NCBI RefSeq assembly: GCF_000482385.1
Contig: NZ_AXVD01000003.1
Span: 1 to 64,000 of the forward strand
Reading direction: 5' to 3'
Source of the DNA: Nocardia sp. CNY236
GTDB lineage: Bacteria > Actinomycetota > Actinomycetes > Mycobacteriales > Mycobacteriaceae
DNA: 64,000 nucleotides
Shown: in pieces, positions 51,045-59,192 of the stretch
How the letters are laid out: each line of letters begins with the position of its first letter
Position numbering within the stretch: the stretch's first letter is position 1
Program-made: the position numbers and the translations under genes
Notes under the pieces: generated by a model
Told to the model about the DNA's origin: nothing
Database searches by the model: none
Seen by the model: only the letters and a program-made list of their open reading frames with translations

Positions 51045-51277
51045 ACGCTGGAAAGGAATTTTCACCAATGGGAATCCGTGCCGCCGACAAGAGCATCGCC
51101 AGGTCGTACGACACCCATCGCGGACGAGTATGCGATGCGCTTCCGCGGCGAATTGGACGGCAAGCCCTGGATCGGTCTGTGCTGCGGGGTTTTGCCGAGC
51201 TCATCGGAGGGGGTCATGCTCCCGAGTCTGCGGTGCGGTCGCGTCAGGGGTACCTGATCGCCCAGCGAGTCGGGTAG
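51041..51277 (+). pseudogene. Collapsed class I methyltransferase gene
   Basis: ATG 51041 (overlapping the previous stop; an internal ATG at 51068 is also possible) opens KSIARSYDT, then sense continues one frame over with IADEYAMRFRGELDGKPW, then back with DRSVLRGFAELIGGG. Together these are the N-terminus found in SYDTVADEYA-type methyltransferases. The SAM motif and the whole core are missing. The frame ends SRQGYLIAQRVG, which looks like the C-terminal end of the same family. So there are two frameshifts and a large internal deletion. Confidence 0.6.
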
Positions 51278-51319
51278 CTAGGGGTGAGCCCGGTCGGTAC
51301 GAGTGATCTGACCGTGAGA

Positions 51320-51366
51320 CAGGTGTATGATACGCGTATATCATACACCTGATATACGCGTATCAT
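51320..51366. promoter_or_regulatory. Paired palindromic operators upstream of the TetR gene
   Basis: A 13-bp inverted repeat (51320-51332 and 51339-51351, arms containing AGGTGTATGATA and TATCATACACCT) surrounds CGCGTA. Within it the 17-mer ATGATACGCGTATATCA (51327-51343) occurs, and again in reverse orientation at 51350-51366. Centres are about 23 bp apart, two helical turns. Typical of TetR autoregulation with two dimers. Confidence 0.75.
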
Positions 51367-51404
51367 CATTCGTTGGGCATCGGCATGGATACGAAAGGCG
51401 GGTG

Positions 51405-52040
51405 GTGTGTGTGCCACGGGTGGTCGATCACGAAGTACGGCGGCGAGAGATCACCAACGCAGTACGCAAAGTGATGGCCCGTGGCGGATTGGACGCCGCG
51501 ACGTTTCAGTCCGTTGCGGCGGAGGCCGGGGTCTCGGTCCGATTGGTGCAGTACTACTTCGGCACGAAACGCGAGTTTCTCCTAGCGACTCACCGGGCGG
51601 TTCTGGACGATGCCGCGGCACGATTCGGCCAACAGGTGGCCGCTCTCGGTGAGGACGCAGCGCCCCGCGATGCTCTACGCATCATCCTGACCGAACTTCT
51701 GCCCTTGGACGACGTACGCCGCCAGGATGCGATCGTGCTGGATGCCTTCTACGCCGCCGCCCTCACCGGTGGTGACGCTTTCGGCATGACCGATAGCAGA
51801 GGTGGCCTGCGAGCCCTCGTCGATGTCGTGGCCGACAACCTCCGGCGGGCCCGCCGGACCGGTGCATCGGCCACCGCGCCGGCCGTCGATCTCGACGCGG
51901 AACTGGTCGCGCTCACTGTTGTCGGTCTCACCCAGGCCGCGTTGGACCCGGTCGTCGCGGAAACCGCTCCCGCCCTGGTGGAGCGCCTGCTCGATCGTAT
52001 GCTGGGCCCAGTCTCGGAAGGCCCGGTTGCGAAGAGTTGA
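51405..52040 (+). CDS. TetR-family transcriptional regulator
   Basis: About 211 residues. GTG 51402, 51405 and 51411 are all possible starts (GAAAGG upstream at 51393-51398); the frame up to 51327 lies inside the operator and is not used. HTH: REITNAVRKVMARGGLDAATFQSVAAEAGVSVRLVQYYFGTKREFLLATHRAVL, the standard TetR_N with Y-Y-F. The C-terminal ligand domain is helical (LDAFYAAALTG, LVALTVVGLTQAAL). The paired palindrome just upstream is its probable operator. The target beyond itself may be the YnfA gene downstream, or genes to the left that are now broken. Confidence 0.88.
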   Translation: MCVPRVVDHEVRRREITNAVRKVMARGGLDAATFQSVAAEAGVSVRLVQYYFGTKREFLLATHRAVLDDAAARFGQQVAALGEDAAPRDALRIILTELLPLDDVRRQDAIVLDAFYAAALTGGDAFGMTDSRGGLRALVDVVADNLRRARRTGASATAPAVDLDAELVALTVVGLTQAALDPVVAETAPALVERLLDRMLGPVSEGPVAKS

Positions 52041-52277
52041 CCGGTTGGCCTCGAACCCGGCGCCACTCGCGTGATCCGGTCGCAAAGCCGATGTGCCCTG
52101 CTCGGCATAGTGCGCGACAAGCCTGACCGCATCGTCCATCGTGCCGTAGATGTGAACGTTTCCCCTAACCATGACCATCAGTAGTGCTGTCTACCCGAGC
52201 TCGGCCGGGCCGGCGTATTCCACGATCACGGCCGCGTCTCGACCACGTTTCCGGGGTCTGGTTCCTAGGCTCGGACA

Positions 52278-52613
52278 ATGACCGTCACGCGTTCGATCCT
52301 GCTGTTCGTGCTGGCCGCGGTCGCCGAGATCGGCGGCGCCTGGTTGGTCTGGCAAGGGGTGCGTGAGCACCGCGGCTGGACCTGGATCGGAGCCGGGGTC
52401 GTCGCCCTCGGGCTCTACGGATTCGTTGCCACGCTGCAACCCGACGCCCACTTCGGACGTATTCTCGCTGCTTACGGAGGCGTCTTCGTCGCCGGATCGC
52501 TTGCGTGGGGAATGGCCTTCGACGGATTCCGACCCGACCGATGGGATATCACCGGCGCGGTCGTTTGCTCGATCGGTGTCGCTGTCATCATGTACGCCCC
52601 ACGGGCCGGCTGA
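52278..52613 (+). CDS. YnfA/UPF0060 family membrane protein
   Basis: 111 residues, the family's usual size, with four membrane helices ([75 protein letters not shown]). The signature [11 protein letters not shown] and [25 protein letters not shown] is well kept. SMR-like fold; E. coli YnfA has been linked with small-molecule efflux. Located 237 bp after the TetR gene on the same strand, so TetR control is possible. Confidence 0.93.
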   Translation: MTVTRSILLFVLAAVAEIGGAWLVWQGVREHRGWTWIGAGVVALGLYGFVATLQPDAHFGRILAAYGGVFVAGSLAWGMAFDGFRPDRWDITGAVVCSIGVAVIMYAPRAG

Positions 52614-52665
52614 CTCGACACCGGAGCGACGAGTCGATCCGTGCGGCCGGTGAAACACATCAAAA

Positions 52666-53214
52666 ATGGCCTACGGCAACAGATTTCGATACGCTGATTC
52701 CGACGCTCTGGCTCCGCTGGGTATCGAGGTACCGCGAGCCACCTGGTTCGGCGGGAGGATGACTGTCTTGACTCGAGGCTCGGAGATATTCCGTTGGTGG
52801 GTTCGGCAGGCCAACACGGTGATCATCGGCTTACAGAGGTTGGGAATCGCGTTCGGTCCGCAGTATCTGATCACCGTGCCGGGGCGCAAGACCGGTCGAC
52901 CGAGGACCGCGGCGATCGCGGTCGTTCCCATTGCGGGGCAACGCTACGTGGTGCAGGCATATCCCAAGGCAGCATGGGTGGCCAACGTTCGAGCCGCCGA
53001 ACAGGTGACGCTGTCGCGAGGTCGCCGCTCGTCGGTCGTGAAGATGGTGGAGTTGCCGGTTGCGGAGCGCCGCCCGCTGCTGCGTGATTGCATCGCCGAT
53101 AGCCCACGTGTCGGTAAGTTGTTCACCACCAGCGGTTTGGTGGACGACGGCAGTCCTGATGGAGTTGCCGCGGCGGCCGACCGTATCGCGGTGTTCCGTG
53201 TCGAACCTACGTGA
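52666..53214 (+). CDS. Deazaflavin-dependent nitroreductase (Ddn/DUF385) family protein
   Basis: 182 residues from ATG 52666. A second ATG at 52759 (MTVLTRGSEIF) follows GGGAGG without spacing and is an alternative only by alignment. The core TVPGRKTGRPRTAAIAVVPIAGQRYVVQAYPK, AAWVANVRAAEQVTLS is the split-barrel F420-binding pattern (T-G-R-x-T, and W-x-x-N). Members reduce nitro compounds or quinones with F420H2 in actinobacteria. Its role here is unknown. A second, longer relative starts at 63658. Confidence 0.85.
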   Translation: MAYGNRFRYADSDALAPLGIEVPRATWFGGRMTVLTRGSEIFRWWVRQANTVIIGLQRLGIAFGPQYLITVPGRKTGRPRTAAIAVVPIAGQRYVVQAYPKAAWVANVRAAEQVTLSRGRRSSVVKMVELPVAERRPLLRDCIADSPRVGKLFTTSGLVDDGSPDGVAAAADRIAVFRVEPT

Positions 53215-53287
53215 TGCGAGGGTGACGGCGTCTTCGGCAGGGTGCCGTTCCAACGCTACGACGAGGTCGCACGCGTGCGCCGCAGCT

Positions 53288-54145
53288 TCAGCTGCCATGC
53301 AGTTCGGTGAGCAGGGTGGTCAGAATCGGTGAGCGCCGGGCATCGGTGCGCAGGACCGCCGACACCGGGACGCGTAGTTTGTGTTCGGCCAGGGGTAGTA
53401 CCACCAATCCCTCCGTGGGGCTCTCGGCATAGAGCACGGTCCATGCGTCGGGGCGGTTGATCAGTTCCATCGTCGCGGTGTGGTCCGGAGGGATGGGCGG
53501 GCCCAGCGTGGGGCCGGCGGGTAGCTCGGCGAAGGCGTTGCGAATCACGTTGTGCAACAACACCTGGTCCTGTTCGGGCGGCAGCAGAAGCGGATGCGAG
53601 CTCAGGTCGGCCAACGTCACGACGTCGCGAGTCGCCAGCGGATGGGCGCTGGAGGTGGCGATCACCAGATCCTCGACCCAGAGTTGTTCCACCGCGAGGC
53701 CCGGTTGATCGACCCTGCCGCGGATCAGCGCGAGATCGCAATCCCCCTCGGCCACCGCGGTGATGCGCTGGCGGAATGGTTTGATCACGAACTCGATCTC
53801 CGCCTCCGGGTGTGCGGCGCGCGCGCCTGCGATGGATGACAGCGAGCGGGTGGCGAAGGACATGTTCGCGGCCAGCCGAATGCGCGGTCCCACCGCGCGC
53901 ACGGCGGCGCGGATCGCCGATTCGAGACTCAGCATCTGCTTAGCGAGCGGAAGTAGCCGCGCGGTCGCGTCGGTCGGCACAACCGAGCGGGTCGAGCGTT
54001 CGAACAGTTGTACGCCAAGGTCGCGCTCGAGCCGGGAGATCTGGTGGCTGATCGCGGACTGCGAGATGAAGCATCGCGCGGCGGCGCCGCTGAAGCTGAG
54101 CTCCTCGCACACCGCGACGAAGTAGGTGAGCTGCCGAAGTTCCAC
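53288..54145 (-). CDS. LysR-family transcriptional regulator
   Basis: 285 residues from GTG 54145. ELRQLTYFVAVCEELSFSGAAARCFISQSAISHQISRLERDLGVQLFER is a complete LysR winged helix, and the co-inducer domain follows (IRLAANMSFATRSLSSI, DLALIRGRVDQPGLAVE, LYAESPTEGLVVLPLAEH). It is divergent from the NDH-2 gene with 111 bp between starts, which suggests control of that gene. The intergenic region has an AT-rich ATAAGAG-CTCAATTAT imperfect dyad at about 54169-54190 that fits a LysR site loosely. Confidence 0.92.
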   Translation of the reverse strand: MELRQLTYFVAVCEELSFSGAAARCFISQSAISHQISRLERDLGVQLFERSTRSVVPTDATARLLPLAKQMLSLESAIRAAVRAVGPRIRLAANMSFATRSLSSIAGARAAHPEAEIEFVIKPFRQRITAVAEGDCDLALIRGRVDQPGLAVEQLWVEDLVIATSSAHPLATRDVVTLADLSSHPLLLPPEQDQVLLHNVIRNAFAELPAGPTLGPPIPPDHTATMELINRPDAWTVLYAESPTEGLVVLPLAEHKLRVPVSAVLRTDARRSPILTTLLTELHGS

Positions 54146-54256
54146 CGCATCTCCTATTTATTACGGATCAAGATAAGAGTCATCTCAATTATGCGCCCTG
54201 ACGCCTGAAATATCTGCGTTCCGAATCACGGTTCGTAATGGGAGAAGGAGGATGTC

Positions 54257-55549
54257 ATGCAAGAGGTGGATGCGGGTATCGAAACCGCAGGGGTGGTCGT
54301 TGTCGGTTCGGGGTTCGGTGGGCTTGCCGCCGCCAAGCAACTGGCCAAGTCGGGAGTGGACTACGTGCTGATCTCCAGCACCCCGGAGCATCTGTTCCAG
54401 CCATTGTTGTATCAGGTAGCGACCGGTGTGCTCACCTCGGAGGAGATCGCCCCTCCCGTCGCAGGGATCCTGCGCCGCCATCGTACGGCGGATGTGCGCC
54501 TGGGCACGGTGATCGCGATCGACCCGGATCAGGCCATCGTCACCTACCAACACGACGGCGCACTGCGTCGGATCCGCTACGGCTCGCTGATCGCCGCGAC
54601 CGGGGCGAACCAGTCGTATTTCGGTCGGGACGAATTCGCCGAGTACACGTTCTCCCTGAAGACCATCGACGATGCGCGGCGGCTGCGTGCACAGATCGAG
54701 CGGGTGTTCGCCCAGGCCGCGAATGCCGACCAGGAGACCAGGCGCCGGCTGCTGAGCTTCGTCGTGGTCGGCGCCGGCGCGACCGGCGTCGAAGTGGCCG
54801 GTCAATTGAAGGAGCTGGCCAAGCGGTACTACCACCAGGAGGTCGCGGTCACGCTCGTCGAAGGCGCCGGCGAAGTGCTCCCGCCCTTCGGCGGTGACCT
54901 GTCGGAATATGCGAAGCAGTCCCTGACCCGCAGCGGCGTCGACGTGCGACTGGGCACCTTTGTGACCGACATCGAGTCCGGCAAGGTCACAGTGCGTGGC
55001 TCCGATGGCGTCGAGCAGGCGATCGCGGCCGAGACCGTGGTCTGGTCGGCAGGTGTGCAAGCAGGAGGGTTCGCCCGGATCCTGGCCGAAGCCACCGGTG
55101 TCGCGACCGACCGGGCCGGTCGACTGCTGATCAATCCCGACCTGACCGTCGGCGGGTATGCCGACATCTACGCGATCGGCGATATGACCTCGCTCAACGG
55201 CTACCCCGGTCAATCACCGGTGGCGATGCAGGAAGGCCGGCACGCCGCCGACATCATCGCCCGCAAGAAGCAGCCCGGCACCGCCTTCGTCTACTGGGAC
55301 AAAGGCAGCATGGCGGTGATCAGCCGGTACAGCGCGGTGGCGAAACTCAACGACCGCATCGCCTTCCGCGGCGTGATCGCTTGGTTCCTCTGGCTCGCGG
55401 TACACCTGGTCTACCTGGTCGGCTTCCGCAATCGTTTCGCCGCGGTCGCATCGTGGTTGATCGCTTTCGTGGGTACCGGACGTCCTGGCTTCACCGAGCA
55501 GGGCACTGCTCCCGCCACGGAACCCGTCTCGGAACGCCGGGCCGCCTAG
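54257..55549 (+). CDS. Type II NADH dehydrogenase (NDH-2)
   Basis: 430 residues from ATG 54257 with GGAGAAGGAGG upstream. FAD motif VVVGSGFGGLAAAKQL, VATGVLTSEEIA, second Rossmann (NADH) motif FVVVGAGATGVEVAGQLKEL, the quinone-site-associated VWSAGVQAGGFA, IYAIGDMTSLNGYPGQSPVAMQEGRHAA (AQxA-like, here A-M-Q-E-G-R) and a C-terminal membrane-anchoring part with YWDKGSMAVISRYSAVAKL and AWFLWLAVHLVYLVGFRNR. Oxidises NADH and reduces menaquinone at the inner face of the membrane without proton pumping. Regulated presumably by the divergent LysR. Confidence 0.93.
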   Translation: MQEVDAGIETAGVVVVGSGFGGLAAAKQLAKSGVDYVLISSTPEHLFQPLLYQVATGVLTSEEIAPPVAGILRRHRTADVRLGTVIAIDPDQAIVTYQHDGALRRIRYGSLIAATGANQSYFGRDEFAEYTFSLKTIDDARRLRAQIERVFAQAANADQETRRRLLSFVVVGAGATGVEVAGQLKELAKRYYHQEVAVTLVEGAGEVLPPFGGDLSEYAKQSLTRSGVDVRLGTFVTDIESGKVTVRGSDGVEQAIAAETVVWSAGVQAGGFARILAEATGVATDRAGRLLINPDLTVGGYADIYAIGDMTSLNGYPGQSPVAMQEGRHAADIIARKKQPGTAFVYWDKGSMAVISRYSAVAKLNDRIAFRGVIAWFLWLAVHLVYLVGFRNRFAAVASWLIAFVGTGRPGFTEQGTAPATEPVSERRAA

Positions 55550-55575
55550 AGGAGACGACGCGGTGAACGCTCGGT

Positions 55576-56487
55576 GTGACGGCCGTCTCGTTCACCGAAC
55601 CGGCATCGGTGGGACACTTCGAGGTCGCCACGGCGCCGTATCGACCTGGCTTCATCACGGGTATGACTCTTTCGTCCGTGCTGACGGCCCCGGGTCGATC
55701 GCCGGCTTCTAGGCAGGAACAGGCGCGGTATTCGCTGGTGGTGTCCTCCGACGCCGAACACCGAATCGCCGCTCAGCGACTGCGCTACCGCGTCTTCGCC
55801 GGGGAACCCGGCTTCCGAATCCCGGACAACGGAACCGGTCTGGACGCCGATCGGTTCGACAGTCATTGTGATCACCTGCTCGTACGGGACGACGCCAGCG
55901 GTGAGTTCGTCGGCTGCTACCGGATGCTGCCGCCGGAGAAAACCGCCGCAGCGGGCGGGTACTACACGGCGACGGAATTCGACCTCACCCACATGGACCC
56001 GCAGGGAATGCGGATCGTGGAGATGGGGCGCGCATGCGTGGCGCCCGCGCACCGCAATGGATCGGTGCTCACGCTCATGTGGGCGGGCATCCTGCACTAC
56101 ATCCAACTCACCGGCTACGAATGGGTGATGGGGTGTGTGTCGGTGCCGATGCAGGACACTCCGGCAGACCCGCCGGGAGTGAATGTGCGCGGCGTGCGTG
56201 ACATGCTTCTCGGCCGGCACGCGTGTGCACCAGAACGCCAGGCGCACCCGTACTGCCCTGTGGTCGTCGACGGCAAGACCTTGGATGATCTGCCGCCGCC
56301 ACGCCGTCCGAAGCTGCCCCCACTGGTCCGGGGATACCTGCGGCTGGGCGCGACGATCTGTGGTGAGCCCGCACACGACCCCGATTTCGCCGTCGCGGAC
56401 TTCGTCGCACTGCTCGGTTTGGACACCATCGACACCCGCTATCTCGACCGACTACGTAATGCCGCGGCCACATTCGATCAGAAGTGA
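55576..56487 (+). CDS. OlsB-like N-acyltransferase (GNAT, Rv3027c-like)
   Basis: 303 residues from GTG 55576; ATG 55663 is an alternative. The Acetyltransf_5 pattern is clear: SDAEHRIAAQRLRYRVFAGEPG, HLLVRDDASGEFVGCYRML, YYTATEFDLTHM, RIVEMGRACVAPAHRNGSVLTLMWAGILHYI and MGCVSVPM. Family members transfer an acyl group from ACP to ornithine in ornithine lipid synthesis. The following gene is a lysophospholipid-type acyltransferase (OlsA-like), the expected partner for the second acylation. Together they match Rv3027c-Rv3026c. The ornithine lipid assignment is by family and pairing only. Confidence 0.83.
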   Translation: MTAVSFTEPASVGHFEVATAPYRPGFITGMTLSSVLTAPGRSPASRQEQARYSLVVSSDAEHRIAAQRLRYRVFAGEPGFRIPDNGTGLDADRFDSHCDHLLVRDDASGEFVGCYRMLPPEKTAAAGGYYTATEFDLTHMDPQGMRIVEMGRACVAPAHRNGSVLTLMWAGILHYIQLTGYEWVMGCVSVPMQDTPADPPGVNVRGVRDMLLGRHACAPERQAHPYCPVVVDGKTLDDLPPPRRPKLPPLVRGYLRLGATICGEPAHDPDFAVADFVALLGLDTIDTRYLDRLRNAAATFDQK

Positions 56488-56491
56488 GGCC

Positions 56492-57463
56492 GTGACCGAC
56501 GGCGCCCCTCACCTGGCTCATCCGTGGATGCCTTCCAGTACTTGCGGACCCGGGTGCCTGGATACGGGCCGCCCGGCCGGCGCCAGCCGAGTGGCAGCCC
56601 GACTGGTCGGGGTCGCCGGAGTGCTGCTCAGCTTTCCGGTCGCGCAGGTGGTGACTCCACGTGGCAAGCGTGCACCGATGCAACGCCGCTATGCACGCCT
56701 GCTGCTGGGTTGCCTCGGAATGCGCCTGCGCGTCATCGACAATCGTGCTGGCGATGGAGCGGACGCCGTGCCGGTCGGCTTCGGCACGCCCGGTCGTGGC
56801 GCGTTGGTGGCAACGCGCCATATCGGTTGGACCGACATCGTTGCTCTGGTCGCCGTGCAACCGATCGGTTTCGTCGCGCGCGCAGACCTGGTGGAATGGC
56901 CGCTGTTGGGCTCCCTCGCCCGACTGATGCGGGTCGTCCCGATCCACCGGGAACGCTTGCGTGCGCTACCCGGCGCGGTGGCTGCAGTGGGCGACCGATT
57001 GGCCGCAGGCGAGTGCGTCGGAATCTTTCCCGAGGGCACTACCTGGTGCGGTCGTGGGTCCGGCAGCCTGCGTCCGGCGCTGTTCCAGGCGGCCGTGGAC
57101 ACGGGCAGCGTCGTGCAACCTGTCAGGTTGCGGTATCTGGACGAGAACGAGGCCGTGTGCACCGTCCCCGCATTCGTGGGCGTCGACAGCATTGTGTCGT
57201 CGGCCTGGCGAGTTCTACGCTCGCGCGGCATGCTCGCCGAGGTGGTGCTCGAACAAGCCCTTCAGCCCGGATCCGATCGCCGCGCGTTGGCCGGTCGGTG
57301 TGAGGCCGTGTTGCGTGACCCTGCACCACCGCGGCTGCGCGCACGATGTGCGCGCGAGCGGCTCTCGCTACCGGCGGAATATCGACCGGGTTACTTTCGA
57401 CGGGCCGTTCTATTCGGGCAAACACAGGATGCAGGGTATGAACGTTCAGGTCATCGCCACTAG
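56492..57463 (+). CDS. PlsC/OlsA-like 1-acyl-glycerol-3-phosphate-type acyltransferase (Rv3026c-like)
   Basis: 323 residues from GTG 56492, 4 nt after the previous stop; the long upstream frame to 56183 is a shadow. A membrane-associated N-terminus (AARLVGVAGVLLSFPVAQVV) precedes motif I TRHIGWTDIVAL (H-x4-D), VPIHRERLRALPGAV, motif III GIFPEGTTWCGR and PVRLRYLDENEA. Partner of the OlsB-like gene; it would acylate lyso-lipids using acyl-ACP or acyl-CoA at the membrane. In M. tuberculosis iscS follows; here CRISPR debris and an IS remnant follow. Confidence 0.88.
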   Translation: MTDGAPHLAHPWMPSSTCGPGCLDTGRPAGASRVAARLVGVAGVLLSFPVAQVVTPRGKRAPMQRRYARLLLGCLGMRLRVIDNRAGDGADAVPVGFGTPGRGALVATRHIGWTDIVALVAVQPIGFVARADLVEWPLLGSLARLMRVVPIHRERLRALPGAVAAVGDRLAAGECVGIFPEGTTWCGRGSGSLRPALFQAAVDTGSVVQPVRLRYLDENEAVCTVPAFVGVDSIVSSAWRVLRSRGMLAEVVLEQALQPGSDRRALAGRCEAVLRDPAPPRLRARCARERLSLPAEYRPGYFRRAVLFGQTQDAGYERSGHRH

Positions 57464-57533
57464 CGACGGCGAATCACCGCCCTCGAACCCACGGCCGCGG
57501 GGTGATCAGTAGTTTTCACATTCCGCCGACACC

Positions 57534-57683
57534 GAGGCCGACCATCCCCGCGCGGGACCGACCCACATCACCACCTGTAGTCCCAGCCCGATAGCGGACC
57601 ACCTCCGCGAGCGCGGGGCCGACAGACTATCAGCGGACGCTGGCTTAGGGTCCATAGGCCATCCCCGCGCGTGCGGGGCCGAC
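57534..57683. CRISPR. Decayed three-repeat CRISPR, type I-E-like
   Basis: Three similar 29-nt blocks end at 57562, 57623 and 57683, that is 61 and 60 nt apart, the normal I-E period (29 + 32). The best copy (57655-57683) contains GGCCATCCCCGCGCG and ends GTGCGGGGCCGAC, the usual actinobacterial type I-E repeat form with a CCCCGC-GCGGGG stem. The middle copy (57595-57623) has substitutions. The first (57534-57562) has lost part of the stem. The two spacers are about 31 nt. No cas genes are in the window. Confidence 0.65.
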
Positions 57684-57884
57684 ATTCGCCCGGACGGCAC
57701 CTGTCGTCTCACAACGACCGGCCCCTATTCTCCCGCTGGAACTTCCCATCGGCGGAAGTGCTGATGACGAGGCGTCGACGAGGGTTCACGCGATTCACCC
57801 GCCCGGCCTTCCCCAGCCTGTAACCCCTGGATGGAACAGGGGTCCTTGGGCCGTGCCCTCGGGCATCGCACCCCACGGTCACCC

Positions 57885-58000
57885 ATGACGCACGCCGAGG
57901 CGGGGACGATCCACACGCACGGGATCGGGAACTACGTTATCGGCATCGCCGATCCCTCCTTCTACGAGTTCCACTGTTACTCATGCGACTTCGTGTCGCA
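57885..58000 (+). pseudogene. 5' part of an unrecognised gene cut by the IS remnant
   Basis: ATG 57885 opens THAEAGTIHTHGIGNYVIGI then YEFHCYSCDFVSH, a compact protein-like start with a C-x-x-C pair. Sense ends at about 58000, where the truncated IS630 element begins on the other strand. It may be a small gene interrupted or fused by the insertion. I do not recognise the family. The DNA between the CRISPR and this ATG has no other gene. Confidence 0.35.
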
Positions 58001-58790
58001 CGATGCGGTTCAACCACGACGAATAGGTTGGCAGGAACACCAATTCCACCGTGTTGGCGGCGCACCATTCTCGCACTTCGCGCCGCTTGTGGACCGAGTA
58101 GTTGTCCAGGATCGGTACAACGTTTCACCCGGCCATCTGGCCGGCAGGGACTCGAGGAACGCAAGGAACTCGGTCCATCGTTTCCGGTCGCGGATGCGGT
58201 AGTACAGCTGCCCGGTGGCCAAGTCCAGCGCGCCGAACATGTGCCGCACGCCCTGGGTGCGGTGGTAGGTCGCCCGCAACCGGGCTGGTCGGCGCTTGCC
58301 GAACCAGCCGCGGCCGGTCCCACTGGCTTTCAGGATCTGACGCAGCGTGTCCCGGCTGGTGTCGGCAATCTCGTTGATACGCAAAACATCAGCCAGCTTC
58401 GATAGGCTCGACGTCGAGAACGGCCAGCCCAGGTCGCGGGGGCAGCACCGGGCGATCTGGCAGATCCGATCACGCGTCGCCTGATCGGTCTTCGCCGGTC
58501 TGCCCCCGCTCCATTTTGGGTCCAGCGCCTCGAACCCCTTCTCGTTGAAGTCATGGATCACTTGCCGCACATAGGATTCCGACACCTGCATCAGCTTCGC
58601 GATCAGCGGCACCGGCTGATGCTGCGCCGATGCCATCACCACCACCGCGTCGCCGCATCCGCACCGGCTGCCTGCCGCGCCGCGCGATCTGCTGGCGCTT
58701 CCGGCCTTCCTCCGGGGTCACCGTTCTGACGAACACATCCGGCTTCCGCGCCACCGGCACCACCTCCACCGGCAGCATCACCGGCCCCGG
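58000..58790 (-). mobile_element. Degenerate IS630-family transposase
   Basis: Read from right to left: FVRTVTPEEGRKRQQIARRG (about 58730), a -1/+1 frameshift at about 58650, then VVVMASAQHQPVPLIAKLMQ, the HTH and linker (VRQVIHDFNEKGFEALDPKW, STSSLSKLADVLRINEIADT). After KASGTGRGWFGKRRPARLRATYHRTQGVRH a block with the first catalytic Asp is missing. After ETLY a second frameshift leads to ILDNYSVHKRREVREWC and VELVFLPTYSSWLNRI, where the element ends before its final catalytic Glu. It cannot transpose. No terminal repeats identified. Confidence 0.82.
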
Positions 58791-58862
58791 ACGCCAGGGC
58801 AAGCCGACACCCGGCTACCGCAACAACCTATCCGGACGCAGCACTAGCCGGCGGCGGAGAGA

Positions 58863-59162
58863 TCAACCGAGTTCAGTCAGATGGCGTTCCACCGACTCGA
58901 CTTTCGATGTGATTGCGTTTGTTGAACCGGGGCGAACATCACCCTTCAGGACGATGCTGCATCGTGGCGCGACCTCCATCACGGCGTCAATCGCTTGTTT
59001 GATCACCGCCATCACTTCATCCCATTCGCCCTCGATGGTCGTAAACAACGCATTGGTTTCGTTCGGGAGTCCACTTGCGCGAATGACGCGCACAGCCTCG
59101 GCGACGGCCGCACCAACACTTTCTCCAGAACCTACCGGTGTTACCGAGAAGGCAATAATCAC
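58863..59162 (-). CDS. MTH1187/DUF77-family thiamine-binding protein
   Basis: 99 residues from GTG 59162, chosen because AAGGAG lies 5 nt upstream and VIIAFSVTPVGSGESVGAAVAEAVRVIRASGLP is the family start; the frame to 59192 is a TTG extension. NALFTTIEGEWDEVMAVIKQAID and CSIVLKGDVRPGSTNAITSKVESVE complete the ferredoxin-like fold. Relatives (YkoF/MTH1187) bind thiamine or its pyrimidine part. It lies 30 bp after the XRE/TPR regulator on the same strand and may share its transcript. Confidence 0.88.
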   Translation of the reverse strand: MIIAFSVTPVGSGESVGAAVAEAVRVIRASGLPNETNALFTTIEGEWDEVMAVIKQAIDAVMEVAPRCSIVLKGDVRPGSTNAITSKVESVERHLTELG

Positions 59163-59192
59163 TGTGACTCCTTGCTGTGTTGATGATGTCAA

